Assembly (NCBI RefSeq): GCF_001544615.1
Contig: NZ_FCNV02000007.1
Location: forward strand, 124,001 to 188,000
Length of the DNA: 64,000 nt
Origin: Caballeronia concitans
Lineage (GTDB): Bacteria; Pseudomonadota; Gammaproteobacteria; Burkholderiales; Burkholderiaceae
Reading direction: 5' to 3'
Part shown: piece after piece, positions 43,146 to 52,988 of the stretch
Position numbering within the stretch: the first letter of the stretch is position 1
Layout of the letters: every line of letters begins with the position of its first letter
Position numbers and translations under genes: made by a program
The notes under the pieces: model-generated
Told to the model about the DNA's origin: nothing
What the model saw: the letters and a program-made list of their open reading frames with translations, nothing else
Database searches by the model: none

Positions 43146-43514
43146 ATGCACGATCTTCACGGTGTCAGCGTGCTGCTGGTCGAGGACGAAAGCAGCATCG
43201 CCATGCTCATGGAAGACATGCTCGAACTGCTTGGCTGCAACGTGGCGGACTGCGCGTCGACCTTGGAGGACGCCTGCGCGCGCGCCCAAAGCGGCTCATT
43301 CGACGTCGCCATTCTCGACGTGAATCTCGGCGGTCATCCCGTGTACCCGGCGGCGGCGATTCTCCGCGAGCGCGAAATCCCGTTCGTGTTCAGCACCGGA
43401 TACGGTCACGGCGGCGTGAGCAACGAATATCAGGGCGTGACGATTCTCGCCAAACCATTCGCAATGGTGGATCTCGAACGGGCCGTGATCAGTGCTTTGG
43501 CTTCGCGCCGGTAG
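43146..43514 (+). CDS. Single-domain response regulator
   Basis: 122 residues, receiver domain only. Acidic pair in LVEDE, phospho-acceptor Asp58 in VAILDVNLGG, conserved Ser/Thr in VFSTGYG, and lysine in LAKPF. No DNA-binding output domain, so it works by protein contact or as a phosphate sink for the kinase before it. Ribosome site GGAGAACCC upstream. Confidence 0.92.
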   Translation: MHDLHGVSVLLVEDESSIAMLMEDMLELLGCNVADCASTLEDACARAQSGSFDVAILDVNLGGHPVYPAAAILREREIPFVFSTGYGHGGVSNEYQGVTILAKPFAMVDLERAVISALASRR

Positions 43515-44127
43515 TGAGTTCATCGCGCGCATCGCGCCTCAAACGAGCGGAAGTGAATTCTTTCGCGTACACGCGCGCTCGCGCGTGATTCTCTCTTGGC
43601 AATTCCAGGTCTCTCTTACCGGTTTCGGGCCTTTCTGCGTCCAAACGTACTCCGGTAGCGAGGGAAAACCCGCTGTCAATAGTTCTCTCTCTGTTTTCTC
43701 GACCGGAAAAAACGCCACTTAAGGACATTCGCCTGACATAAAGGGAATGCTTCCATTCGCCGTGTCAAATCTGCCGATCCCTCTGCCAGTAAGCCTCCAG
43801 GCGCCGATTTAATCGGTAATTCCCGTTGTGAGCCTCACGATCGATCGCGCGTTTCGGAAAGCTAAACGATCGAAATCGGCAAATATAACTCAGATATTAA
43901 ATCTGATCAAAGAAAGAAAGGCCAACAATGACCGATCAGGCGGTATTCATCTTAAATAATGCGAACGTTTGTTCCGCGTGAGCAAACGATTGCAGGAGTA
44001 TTTCCCACCTACGATATGAATAAAGCAAGCGTTTACCTTTTTCCAAATCTGTTACATTCAGAAACGTTTAAGGCAGTTTTAGGACCCTATACTGCGGTCT
44101 CCTTAACGCCAATACGAATAAATTCCC
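43515..44127. other. 613-bp AT-richer leader region before the first glycoside hydrolase
   Basis: No gene. The last 250 bases are unusually AT-rich for this genome (about 43870-44110) and must hold the promoter of the 44128 gene. I saw no convincing sigma-54 or sigma-70 element. Confidence 0.4.
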
Positions 44128-45534
44128 GTGCCGTCCAACCACACCATCAGATCGCAGGACGAAACTTCCTTGTTGAACATCGCCCAGCAAAGCAAGTCGC
44201 CCCTTTCGCGTAGAAGCTTCCTGTCGTTCATGATGGCAGGTGCCGGCAGTGCCGCTCTGGCCGCTTGCGGCGGCGGCGGGGAAGGAACCGGCGCCGACAG
44301 CGTCGTCAACGCACAAGCCGTTTCCAAGGCCGCCTCGGCAAGCGGCACGGTCATTCCGCCCGCGGCATCCATTACCGACGGCTCGGGCGCCGTCTGGACG
44401 CTCGTCGGTGGCCGCGTGACCCGCAATGGCAGCGGCGTCTCGACCGGCTCGTCCGTCGCGCTCACGACCATCCTGTATTACAACGGCACGATCTACGCGA
44501 AGAACTCGTCCGGCACGTGGTACAAGAACGGCAGCCCGTGGCAGAACATCGGCACGACGGACCCGCGCGGCATCGCTTCGACGGTGGCGGCGGCGACCAG
44601 CAGCAAGCCGCTCTTCTACGGCATCAACGGTCACCTCGCGTACGGCTCGGGCATCTACAAGACGATGTCGGCAGCAGCGCAGCTCGCGATCCTCAAGGAT
44701 CTCGGCGTGACCAACTACCGCTGCGACGTCGCCGATTCCGGCATGGCGAAGACCCTCGCGGCAGCACTTACGGGCGCGTTCAAGGGCAGCGGCGTGTCGA
44801 TCCTGCCGGTGCTCAACCCGCTGTCGAGCGGCTGGAACACGTCGCTCAGCGAATCGTCGGCGTACACGCTGGGTTACAACCTCGCAACGGGCGCCACGAC
44901 GCAGCTCAAGGGTCTCGTGACGCACATCGAATGCGGCAACGAACTCGACGTGCCGCTGAAGGTCAGCGGCGACGGCAGCAGCGCGACGAACTGGAGCCCC
45001 TCGATGTGGCCTTCGCTGCGTGGCGTGATCCGCGGCATGATCGACGGCGTGCGTGCAATCGACCCGACGATCAAGGTCGGCGTGGGCACCGGCATTCCGC
45101 TGTCCTACCGCGCATTGCAGATGCTGTGGAACGGCGTATCGCCGAACGGCACGACGAACGGTGTGGGCGGCGCAGCCTCGATTCGCTGGGACTTCACCTG
45201 CTACCACTGGTACGAAAGCTCGGGCGACATGCTGTGCGGCTGGCAGAACAGCCAGTGCTACGACGTGCTGCAAGCGCTGAAGGATTCGTTCGGGGTGCCG
45301 ATCTGGTTGACCGAGTGGGGCTGGAACGCTCAGAAGGACACGTCGGACCAGCAAGCCGCGTACATTCCGAAGGCGCTGGCCGAGTACTACTCGCTGAAGG
45401 ACAAGTACAACATCGAGTCGATCCTGATGTACGCGGTCATCGACGACAACTACGGTCTCGTCGCGGGCGATGGCGTCACGAAGCGCGCGTCGTACAACAA
45501 CTTCAAGAACTTCGTGAAGGCGAACCCGGTTTAA
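44128..45534 (+). CDS. Tat-exported lipoprotein glycoside hydrolase, clan-A-like
   Basis: 468 residues. Twin-arginine signal SRRSFLSFMMAGAGSAALAAC with a lipobox cysteine at Cys47, then a Gly-rich spacer: a Tat lipoprotein. Residues 82-142 form a small repeat-like domain (DGSGAVWTL, NGTIYAKNSSGTWYKNGSPW) typical of sugar-binding appendages. From about 160 a TIM barrel with GNELDVP (acid/base Glu272) and IWLTEWGWN (nucleophile Glu396), the layout of retaining clan-A hydrolases (GH5/GH39/GH53-like). Probably trims or releases exopolysaccharide. Family number cannot be fixed by eye. Convergent with the second hydrolase; a terminator lies between. Confidence 0.8.
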   Translation: MPSNHTIRSQDETSLLNIAQQSKSPLSRRSFLSFMMAGAGSAALAACGGGGEGTGADSVVNAQAVSKAASASGTVIPPAASITDGSGAVWTLVGGRVTRNGSGVSTGSSVALTTILYYNGTIYAKNSSGTWYKNGSPWQNIGTTDPRGIASTVAAATSSKPLFYGINGHLAYGSGIYKTMSAAAQLAILKDLGVTNYRCDVADSGMAKTLAAALTGAFKGSGVSILPVLNPLSSGWNTSLSESSAYTLGYNLATGATTQLKGLVTHIECGNELDVPLKVSGDGSSATNWSPSMWPSLRGVIRGMIDGVRAIDPTIKVGVGTGIPLSYRALQMLWNGVSPNGTTNGVGGAASIRWDFTCYHWYESSGDMLCGWQNSQCYDVLQALKDSFGVPIWLTEWGWNAQKDTSDQQAAYIPKALAEYYSLKDKYNIESILMYAVIDDNYGLVAGDGVTKRASYNNFKNFVKANPV

Positions 45535-45561
45535 GCGGGTCGCGCAACAGGGCAGTCTCGA

Positions 45562-45595
45562 ACGCTCTGGCTCCTTGCGGGCCAGAGCGTTTTTT
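45562..45595 (+). terminator. Rho-independent terminator after the Tat-exported hydrolase
   Basis: ACGCTCTGGC (45562-45571) pairs perfectly with GCCAGAGCGT (45581-45590), a 9-nt loop, and six T (45590-45595). Confidence 0.9.
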
Positions 45596-45623
45596 CATGC
45601 GCGCGCGCTCGGGCGTGACTTCA

Positions 45624-47312
45624 TCACTTCGCCGGGATCAGGTACTTCGGCAGCGCGCCGAGCTTCCACTGAAAGCCTTCATTGACCGTGACCGTCGACT
45701 TCGCGCCCTGCCAGTCGATCTGCGTGTACGTGCCCGGCGGAACGGGAACGGATGTCGGCACGGGGTCGGCATCGACATCGCTGCGCCAGCCGACGATCAC
45801 GCGGTCGCCCTCGCCATACTGATAGACCTTCGTGTCCTTGTCGTCGACGAGCGCGTGGTCCCACTTGCGCGAGCCGATGTTGCGCATCAGCGTGGCGACG
45901 GCCACGTACGAAGGCTTCGGCGTGAGATCGAGCCGCACGAGGCCGAAGTTCGCTTCCTTGTCGGCGGGCTTCACGCCGTCGTCGATGAAGTCGTACCACA
46001 TCACCGCTTCCACTGCGTTGAAGCGCCGCGAAAGCAGGAACGTGCGCGCCGCGTAAGCCGCCTGCTTCTGTTCGGAGAGACCCGCCGCCTGCGGACTCGA
46101 CGGCCAGCCGATCTCCGTGATGTACAGCTTGAGCCGTCCGATGTCCGGCCGCGGATGAGACTGCGCCATGTTCCGCAGATGCGGCCATACGCTCGGCACG
46201 TTCACGCGCGGCAACGGCGAGCCGGTCGCGGTATAACCGTGATCCGGATCGTATGGCGACATGTACGGATGAATGCTGAAGGCGTCCTGATACTGCAGCG
46301 CGTTGGCCTTCGCGATCTCCACGATGCAATCGCCACCGGGACCGCCGCCCGCGCCGCCGCCGCCACAAGACACGACGGTCGCACCGGGACTCACTTTCTT
46401 GATCGCGGTATAGACGGGCTTGAGCAGCGCAATGTAGTTGTCGTAGCCGATCTTCGGGAACGCGGGCTCGTTCCAGACCTCCCACGTCTTCACATCGCTG
46501 CCGAAGAAGCCGACCACCTTTTGCGCGTATCGCACGAACAGATCGCGCTCCTCATCCGTTCTCGGGAAGGCTTGCGGTCCCTTGAAGAGGGAAGGGTAGG
46601 CGCGTCCGTTTCCATAGTCGAGCACGATCAGCGGCTTGATGTTCATCTTCGCCGCCTGGCGCACGTAGCCGCCATAGTCGCTGACGCCGCGTCCGAGCTG
46701 GAACTTGCCGGGCGTCTTCTCGACTTCGCTCCAGTAGATTTCGTCGCGTATCCACGTGAAGCCCGCGCGCTTGATGAGCGGAAGCACTGTCGCCGGATTG
46801 CCCTTGCGCTGACCGAAGTGCGTGGCGACCCCCGCATCCGCGAAGCTGCCGTTGCCCGGCGCGAGCGCGGCGAGGCTGACTTTCACGGAATCGCTTTCCG
46901 CGCCGCCGGGGGAAACGACTTTCGCATCGAGCACATACAAGCCCGGACCGGGCAACGAAATCGATACGGACACCTGACTACCGCTCTTGCTGCCCGAAAC
47001 CGGCGCACGATAGGTATCGATCGGCGTTTGCGCGAGTTCGGCATTGTCGTCATAGCGATACAGCGTGGCGACGACCTGCGCGCCTTCCGACACGCTGCCC
47101 GGCGACAGCCTGAACGTGATGCGCTTGCTGCCGGCATCGTCGCTGATGAGCGAGCCCGGCGCATTCGATACGGTGAGGCCGCTGTCGGCGAAGGCATCGT
47201 TCGCGAGAGCGAGGCCCGCGCACTGCGCCGCCAGCATGAGCGTGGCGTGTGCGATCAATCGGGCGTGACGCGGGTAGCGCGGCACGCCCTGCTTCATGCG
47301 AAGCACTGGCAT
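45624..47312 (-). CDS. Secreted PslG-like glycoside hydrolase (GH39-type)
   Basis: 562 residues from the ATG at 47312, which has AGGAG seven bases upstream; a longer in-frame extension overlaps the polymerase gene. Signal peptide (HARLIAHATLMLAAQCAGLALA, cut near AFA-DS). Residues 45-150 are an Ig-like beta domain; the barrel follows with WEVWNEPAFPK (acid/base Glu282) and LYITEIGWPSS (nucleophile Glu400). This resembles PslG, which cuts exopolysaccharide during synthesis. An odd loop (residues 316-329) is CGGGGAGGGPGGDC, a poly-Gly stretch between two cysteines. It is 41 nt behind the polymerase gene. Confidence 0.85.
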   Translation of the reverse strand: MPVLRMKQGVPRYPRHARLIAHATLMLAAQCAGLALANDAFADSGLTVSNAPGSLISDDAGSKRITFRLSPGSVSEGAQVVATLYRYDDNAELAQTPIDTYRAPVSGSKSGSQVSVSISLPGPGLYVLDAKVVSPGGAESDSVKVSLAALAPGNGSFADAGVATHFGQRKGNPATVLPLIKRAGFTWIRDEIYWSEVEKTPGKFQLGRGVSDYGGYVRQAAKMNIKPLIVLDYGNGRAYPSLFKGPQAFPRTDEERDLFVRYAQKVVGFFGSDVKTWEVWNEPAFPKIGYDNYIALLKPVYTAIKKVSPGATVVSCGGGGAGGGPGGDCIVEIAKANALQYQDAFSIHPYMSPYDPDHGYTATGSPLPRVNVPSVWPHLRNMAQSHPRPDIGRLKLYITEIGWPSSPQAAGLSEQKQAAYAARTFLLSRRFNAVEAVMWYDFIDDGVKPADKEANFGLVRLDLTPKPSYVAVATLMRNIGSRKWDHALVDDKDTKVYQYGEGDRVIVGWRSDVDADPVPTSVPVPPGTYTQIDWQGAKSTVTVNEGFQWKLGALPKYLIPAK

Positions 47313-47353
47313 TGAAACTCCTGTGGGCTGCGTACCTGTGGATGAATCGGCGC

Positions 47354-48592
47354 TCATTCGCCTTCGATGAGATGCGCGGCATGCGGCCGTGGCGGACGTA
47401 CCGGACGTGGCGCGCGCGACGGCGTGAAGCGCCGCACGAGCGCGCGTCGTGGTCCCTGGTGCCATGCGGCGAGACGCTGTTCCGCGATATACGTCTGGAA
47501 ACGCGGCCAGTACAGCAGCAGGTAGCCGAGCGGCACGAACGACGTGACCGTGGTGATACTCACCGTCGACGAGATCAGCAGGAAGAGCAGAAGCACGAAG
47601 CCATCCGACGCGGTGAAGGCCACGACGCCGAACAACATCAGCGCGCTGAAGAGGCCCATGTCCGCGATGGATGCGGGCAGTCCCGCGAACGGCACGCCGG
47701 CCACCATCATGTCGCCTTCGATGAGGCGTATGTAAGGCAGATAGCGATAGTGCTTGAGAATGTCAGGCGCGGTGATGCCGGAAATGAGGTCTTCGAGCCG
47801 TGCTTCGACCATGAACGGATAACCGCCGAAGCGATGCCCGAACGTCTCTGAGCCAAAGAACACGTGGTTCCCCATGTACACCCCGAGCAGAATCATCGCC
47901 ACTGCAAAACAGCAAAACACGATGAGCGGATGCGTGGCGCGCAACGGCCTGCGGAAAGGGTAGAGCGCGGCGAACAGGAACAGCAGCATCGACGACTTCG
48001 AGAAGCTGATGACGAGGCCGAAGAAATACAGCGCGACGACCCGCTTGTCGATGCGCTCACTGGTCACGAGATACACGACGAGCGATGCCACCAGCAGCGA
48101 CGAAAAGAAGCCCGCTTCACGCGACAAGCCCGACACGCGCGCGAAGTAGAACACTTCGAAGAAGTTGGTGTAGGCCGCGGTCGCATACGAGCCCCAGATC
48201 ATCTGCCCGAGCTGGCGCGGACCGAGCGCCATCGCGAGATCGCGGTTCACGTAGTACAGCACGAACTGCAGCGCGGCGAATCCGATGTTGATGATCATCC
48301 ACGTGTGCAGATAGAAGATGCGCCGCTGCTTCGTGTACATGAGATAGCCGATGCAGATTGCAATCGACAACACGCGCACCGCTACCGTCGGCGATCCGAT
48401 CAAACTCACTGCGACCGCGACCGCGAGCGGTCCGCTCCAGCGGCGCGCGGTGGCGCCGAGAAAGCGCATGAAACCGGGATCGAAGAACGGAATGAAGAGG
48501 TAGAAGTAAATCGTGAAGCCCGACACTTGCGGATTCAAAATCACGCAAGTGAAGAACATGAAGAACAACATCGAGATGGTACGTGCGTACAT
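47354..48592 (-). CDS. Wzy-like polysaccharide polymerase (O-antigen polymerase type)
   Basis: 412 residues, about ten to twelve membrane helices with a large periplasmic loop (ETFGHRFGGYPFMVEARLEDLI... IRLIEGDMMVAG region) as in Wzy/EPS polymerases. Start ATG behind GGAGAG. The C-terminus is very basic (RRALVRRFTPSRAPRPVRPP). Between Wzc and a PslG-like hydrolase on the same strand, it probably polymerises lipid-linked repeat units. Wzy sequences are too variable for firmer naming. Confidence 0.7.
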   Translation of the reverse strand: MYARTISMLFFMFFTCVILNPQVSGFTIYFYLFIPFFDPGFMRFLGATARRWSGPLAVAVAVSLIGSPTVAVRVLSIAICIGYLMYTKQRRIFYLHTWMIINIGFAALQFVLYYVNRDLAMALGPRQLGQMIWGSYATAAYTNFFEVFYFARVSGLSREAGFFSSLLVASLVVYLVTSERIDKRVVALYFFGLVISFSKSSMLLFLFAALYPFRRPLRATHPLIVFCCFAVAMILLGVYMGNHVFFGSETFGHRFGGYPFMVEARLEDLISGITAPDILKHYRYLPYIRLIEGDMMVAGVPFAGLPASIADMGLFSALMLFGVVAFTASDGFVLLLFLLISSTVSITTVTSFVPLGYLLLYWPRFQTYIAEQRLAAWHQGPRRALVRRFTPSRAPRPVRPPRPHAAHLIEGE

Positions 48593-48655
48593 GGGTCTCT
48601 CCGGACGCTAGCGTCCATCGACTCGAATTGTTATGACGTGCTCAGCAAGACAACG

Positions 48656-48680
48656 CGCCAATGCCGGGGCGGCATTGGCG
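48656..48680 (-). other. Perfect hairpin between the Wzc and Wzy genes
   Basis: CGCCAATGCC (48656-48665) pairs with GGCATTGGCG (48671-48680), 10 bp, 5-nt loop, no T-run on either side. It lies within the 124-nt gap of the operon transcribed on this strand. It could stabilise the wzc mRNA end or attenuate downstream genes. Confidence 0.5.
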
Positions 48681-48716
48681 GCGGTCCGACTTACTGATCG
48701 GAAGGGGACGATGCGC

Positions 48717-51038
48717 TTATTCCTCTTCCGTCGCCACATTGGACATATAGGCGCTTGCGTACGCATACGTGCGCTTCTCGCTGCGGCGCTTGGGCACCGC
48801 ATTGAAGATCACGCCCGCGATACGCGCGCCCGTCAGGTCGAGCCGCTTGATGGCTTCCTGCAGTTCGCCTTCGCTCTGCGCGCTCGGGCGGACCACGACC
48901 ACCGACGATCCCGCGTTCGCGGCGATCAGGTTCGCATCGCTGACCGCAAGCACGGCCGGCGTATCGATGATGACGAGGTCGTAACGCTGTTGCAGAAGAT
49001 CGAGGATCAGCGGCAGACGCGGCGTCGACAGCATCTTCGACGGATTGGCCGGGAAGCGGCCCGAGGTCATCAGCGAGAGACCCGGCACGTCCGTTTGGCG
49101 GACGGCCTGATCGATCTGGATCTTGCTTGCGAGCACTTCAGCGAAGCCGTTGCCGCCGTGCTGACCGAAGATGGAGGCAATGCGGCCGCGTCGCATGTCG
49201 CCGTCGATCAGCAACACGCTCTTGCCGGTTTGCGCGTGCAGCACGGCCAGGTTCGATGCAACGAAGGTCTTGCCGGTCCCGGGCGTGGCGCCCACGACTG
49301 CCAGGACGTTGTTCGGTGCCGGGCCGATGTCGAGCATCAACGATGCATGCACCGCGCGCAACGCTTCGACGGCCATGTCGCGATCGCCGAGGGCGGAGAG
49401 CAGGTGATGGTTCGCGTCGTCGGGCAAGACCGTATCGGCATCGCGCTCGTCGCTCAGCACGCGGCGGGACGGGTCGCCGGCAAGCGCACCGGGACGGGTC
49501 TTGCCAGGCAGAAGCGATGCCTTCGACGGACGATCGAGACGCGCCTGCATCGGGCTGAAGCTGACCGCGCCGAACACCGGCAGGCTCAGACGGCTTTCCA
49601 CCGAATGCGGGCTCTTCACGCTGCGCGAAAGCTGGTCGCGGAAGAACACGAACAGAACGCTCAGGACGAGGCCGGCAGCCGCGCCGCCACCGATCACGAG
49701 CGGGCGCTTCGGCTTCGACGGATCGGTCGGATAGATGGCCGAGTCGATCAGATGCACGTTGCCGATGGTGCCAGCACGCGTGACGGCAAGTTCGCTCGCC
49801 TTCTGGCGCATTGCCACATAGATGTCTTCGGCGACCTTCGAATCACGCGTCAAATCCATCAGCTTGCGTTCCGACACGGGCAGGCGGCCGAAGCGCTGAT
49901 CGAACGCCTGCTTCTGGGCCTTGAGCGTCGCGAGCTGTTCGTCGATGGTGCGCACTTCGCGCGTCGTCGGTGCAAAGCGGGCAGCGGTCTGCGTGCGCTG
50001 CATCTCGAGCGTCGCGATCTGACGTTCGATGTCGATGCTTCCCTGCAGATACGAATTCGCTTCCGTACCCGGCTGCATCGAATTCGACGACATGCGGTAG
50101 TTGCTCAACTCGGTCTCGGTGCGCTTCAGTTCGCTCTCGAGTCGCGGCAGTTCGCCGAGAATGAAGTTGCGCGTGACGCTCGCTTCCTCGCGGTGCTGAT
50201 CGACATGCGCCGCGATGTAGGTCTGCGCGATCGAGGTCGTGATGTCCTGCGCGAGCTTCGGGTCCTCGTTTTCATAGAGAATCTGCACGACGCCGGAATC
50301 CTTCATCGATTCCATGACCTTCAGGTTCTTCGCGAAACGTGCGACCGCCTGATACTCGCTGAAGCGAATGACGTTGAATTCCGTGCCCGGACGAGCGACG
50401 AGCTTGTCGATCATGATCGACGTGCCGTCCGAAGTCGCGACGCGGCCGACGGTGCCATGAAGGATCGAGTTGCCGTCGTTGTCGACCAACTCATACGCGC
50501 CTTGCGGCAGCACGCGCAGCATGAGCTTCTTGTTTTCCAGGCGCGCCGGCACTTCGAGCTGGCTCACGTTCACGTCTTCACCGCCCCATGCGAACGAGCT
50601 GAAGCCGAGAAGCGGCGCAGTGGGCTGGCCCGGCGTGGCCAGCATGCTCGAAATGCGGCCGAGCAGCGGCATCTCGTGCGGCGTGATCGAGATGTCCTGA
50701 TGAAACTTCTTGATGACCGGCAGAAGCACCGCGCGGCTTTGGATGATCTGAATCTCAGCGTCCGTCGGCAATTGCGAAGGGACGGCCTGCTGCTGCACTT
50801 GCCCGCTGTTCACGCCGAGCGCATTGGGATTTGGAAAGTCAACCTTGACCAGCGCATCCGACGAATAGACGGGCGTGGCAAGGAATGCGTAAGCCGTTGC
50901 CAGGGCCGTCACGCCGATGATGATCGACACGACGAGCCATACGTTATCGACGATGAGTTTCCAAAAATCACTTGCAGAGAATCTATCGTCTCGGCTGCGC
51001 ATCGGGACTGGATCGATCCCAAGAACTGGTGTGTTCAT
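48717..51038 (-). CDS. Polysaccharide co-polymerase / BY-type tyrosine autokinase (Wzc-like)
   Basis: 773 residues. N-terminal Wzz-type membrane domain (helix at about 30-50, VWLVVSIIIGVTALATAYAF) with a large periplasmic part, coiled coils, and second helix near 445 (LVIGGGAAAGLVLSVLFVFF). The cytoplasmic BY-kinase has Walker A GATPGTGKT (583-591), Walker A' LLIDGD (609-614), Walker B LVIIDTP (688-694), and a short C-terminal tyrosine cluster (Tyr758, Tyr760, Tyr764). It controls chain length and export by cycles of autophosphorylation. No phosphatase partner is in the window. Confidence 0.92.
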   Translation of the reverse strand: MNTPVLGIDPVPMRSRDDRFSASDFWKLIVDNVWLVVSIIIGVTALATAYAFLATPVYSSDALVKVDFPNPNALGVNSGQVQQQAVPSQLPTDAEIQIIQSRAVLLPVIKKFHQDISITPHEMPLLGRISSMLATPGQPTAPLLGFSSFAWGGEDVNVSQLEVPARLENKKLMLRVLPQGAYELVDNDGNSILHGTVGRVATSDGTSIMIDKLVARPGTEFNVIRFSEYQAVARFAKNLKVMESMKDSGVVQILYENEDPKLAQDITTSIAQTYIAAHVDQHREEASVTRNFILGELPRLESELKRTETELSNYRMSSNSMQPGTEANSYLQGSIDIERQIATLEMQRTQTAARFAPTTREVRTIDEQLATLKAQKQAFDQRFGRLPVSERKLMDLTRDSKVAEDIYVAMRQKASELAVTRAGTIGNVHLIDSAIYPTDPSKPKRPLVIGGGAAAGLVLSVLFVFFRDQLSRSVKSPHSVESRLSLPVFGAVSFSPMQARLDRPSKASLLPGKTRPGALAGDPSRRVLSDERDADTVLPDDANHHLLSALGDRDMAVEALRAVHASLMLDIGPAPNNVLAVVGATPGTGKTFVASNLAVLHAQTGKSVLLIDGDMRRGRIASIFGQHGGNGFAEVLASKIQIDQAVRQTDVPGLSLMTSGRFPANPSKMLSTPRLPLILDLLQQRYDLVIIDTPAVLAVSDANLIAANAGSSVVVVRPSAQSEGELQEAIKRLDLTGARIAGVIFNAVPKRRSEKRTYAYASAYMSNVATEEE

Positions 51039-51404
51039 TAGAGGGTTTCCTTATGGATTCGAATGTCGGTCCAAAGATTTACGGCGCGCGGCGCAAGGAA
51101 TACCGCTCCCGCGACCGCACGACCAGTAAAAAATTCCAACGTTTTCTAAAGAAGGAGAATGTTTGGGACGGCCAAACATCAGACGGTAGCGCCCCGCGGC
51201 GAAAAACTCGGGAAAACGCGTAGCCGTCGCAATACGGTTACCTTCCAGCCTAGTCAATTTACGGTACGTGCGCTAACGCACATAACGAAAAAAGGGACGT
51301 AGCAGGCGTGAAAGTTTTCGCCGATCGCATAGTTAGGCTTGACTCACGTCTGCTTTTGCTTCTAGCCACTAAATTCAATGGCTTACAGAAGCGAACGTGT
51401 AATC
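51039..51404. other. 366-bp gap between the GT4 gene and the wzc gene
   Basis: No gene seen. It holds the promoter of the leftward wzc operon. A small hairpin GTGCG-CTAA-CGCAC is at 51268-51281; no T-run follows it in either reading useful for termination. Confidence 0.45.
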
Positions 51405-52481
51405 TCAACCTGCTGTTTGTAGAATCTGCATGAGTTTCTTTGCAGCGCCTTCCCATCTGAATTGCGATGCATGCGCCAACCCCGCGCGACGATGTCTCTC
51501 GCGCAGTTCGTCGTTGGTCGCCATCGATTCGATCTTGGCCGCAATGTCCTCGACCGACGTGGCGTCGCAATACATTGCCGCCTCGCCGCATACTTCCGGA
51601 AGCGACGCTTCAGCCGAAACGATCACCGGGCATCCGCAATACATCGCTTCCAGCGGCGGCAAGCCGTATCCCTCATAGAGTGAAGCAAAAACGAGGCACG
51701 CTGCACTGCTGTAGAGCGCCTTGAGTTCGCCATCGGTGACGAAGCCCGCCCATATCACGCGATCCGACTCCGGCTGTTGCGTGGAATCATGATTGGCGAA
51801 AACGCGCGGATTCGCACCGCCCGCGATGACGAACTTGAAGTCGTCGTCGAGGTGATTGAGCCGCCTGGTCGCGGCGAGCACGCGCTGAAGGTTCTTGCGC
51901 GGGTCCAGGCTGCCGACGAGGATGCAGTACTTGTCTCTCTTCAGCGCGAGCTTCTGAAGAATGCCGGGTTCGGCCGTGACGCGATCCATGTGATCGGCGC
52001 CGGGCCGGATGACTTCGACGCGCGATTCGTCGAGGCCGAGATGATGGCAAATGCGGTCGCGTGAGAAGCGCGATACGGTCAGGATCAGGTTCGCTTGCCT
52101 GCGCAGCACCGAGAATCTCAGGCGGTACCACATGACGAATTTCTTCGAGAAGCCATGCGGGACGTCGTAGACGGCCATGTCATGGATCATCAGTAGATGA
52201 TGACGCTTGAAAAGCGGCCCGGTATTGCAGAGACTAATGAGCGTATCGCGCCGCGATTCCAGCGGCAGTGCGATCTGCTCCCAGAGATTGCCCTTCAGAT
52301 TACGAGCGATGTGCGTACGGCGCGCGGCCAGTCCCAGGTCGTTCGCATCGGGAGGCACGAGAACGGGAAGCTCGGTTGGCGACGATGCTCGCGACTGCAT
52401 CGCGCGCGTGAGTTCATACGCAACGCGTTGCACGCCAGTGATGCGCTGTGATGCGAACTTACCGTTTATTGCAAAGCCCAT
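51405..52481 (-). CDS. Glycosyltransferase family 4 (first)
   Basis: 358 residues from the ATG at 52481 with AAGGA upstream; an in-frame ATG 30 nt earlier lacks one. GT-B fold: N-terminal GKFASQRITGVQRVAYELTRAMQ, donor-site SLDPRKNLQRVLAA, and the EX7E motif in SLYEGYGLPPLEAM, with GCPVIVS. It adds a sugar to a lipid-linked repeat unit from a nucleotide sugar. Probably mannosyl- or rhamnosyl-type but not determinable. It heads leftwards towards wzc. Confidence 0.9.
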   Translation of the reverse strand: MGFAINGKFASQRITGVQRVAYELTRAMQSRASSPTELPVLVPPDANDLGLAARRTHIARNLKGNLWEQIALPLESRRDTLISLCNTGPLFKRHHLLMIHDMAVYDVPHGFSKKFVMWYRLRFSVLRRQANLILTVSRFSRDRICHHLGLDESRVEVIRPGADHMDRVTAEPGILQKLALKRDKYCILVGSLDPRKNLQRVLAATRRLNHLDDDFKFVIAGGANPRVFANHDSTQQPESDRVIWAGFVTDGELKALYSSAACLVFASLYEGYGLPPLEAMYCGCPVIVSAEASLPEVCGEAAMYCDATSVEDIAAKIESMATNDELRERHRRAGLAHASQFRWEGAAKKLMQILQTAG

Positions 52482-52988
52482 CGAGTGTCCTTGTTTATTG
52501 CAAATGCTCATGCTGCATACGACGCGGACGCCGGCCCTCGCATCGAAAGACGTGCGCCAACACGCAGACGAACGGAGCAGCCTTTCTATCAGAGAGTAAG
52601 TCGCTTGTCATGAGTGTTCGTTATTTATATGTGCGGTAACCGACGCAATTAATCGCGCTTAACAGGGAATTGCTAAAGAAATGCTTTCGTTATGACGATC
52701 GGACGTTTTTATTCGTTACTGAGTATTTCGTTCATTGCCGAAGCAGGATGCATCGCTTAGAGTGTCGACTTCGCAGGAAGGTTGCTCCGCCGAGACCAGC
52801 GCCTTTGAGCTGACCAACGAAGTCACACAGGCTCGCATTCCATTTGCGCCTGCCTTGCGCGGTCCTGGCATCAACCATGCTAATAGTCGGTGCCTCGAGT
52901 CGTTACCATCGAATCAGCATGCGAACCATTACGTCGTACCGGGGAAGTGCGGCTGCTCGCGCCGTGTTGGCGCGACATACAGGAACGT

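Noticed and set aside
44265-47315. 1016-codon plus-strand frame across both glycoside hydrolase genes
   Set aside because: It covers a terminator and two convergent genes with clear catalytic motifs; product is Arg-rich and patternless.
48633-51041. 802-codon plus-strand frame opposite the Wzc gene
   Set aside because: Wzc on the minus strand has complete Walker motifs and membrane helices; the opposite frame has neither family pattern nor ribosome site.
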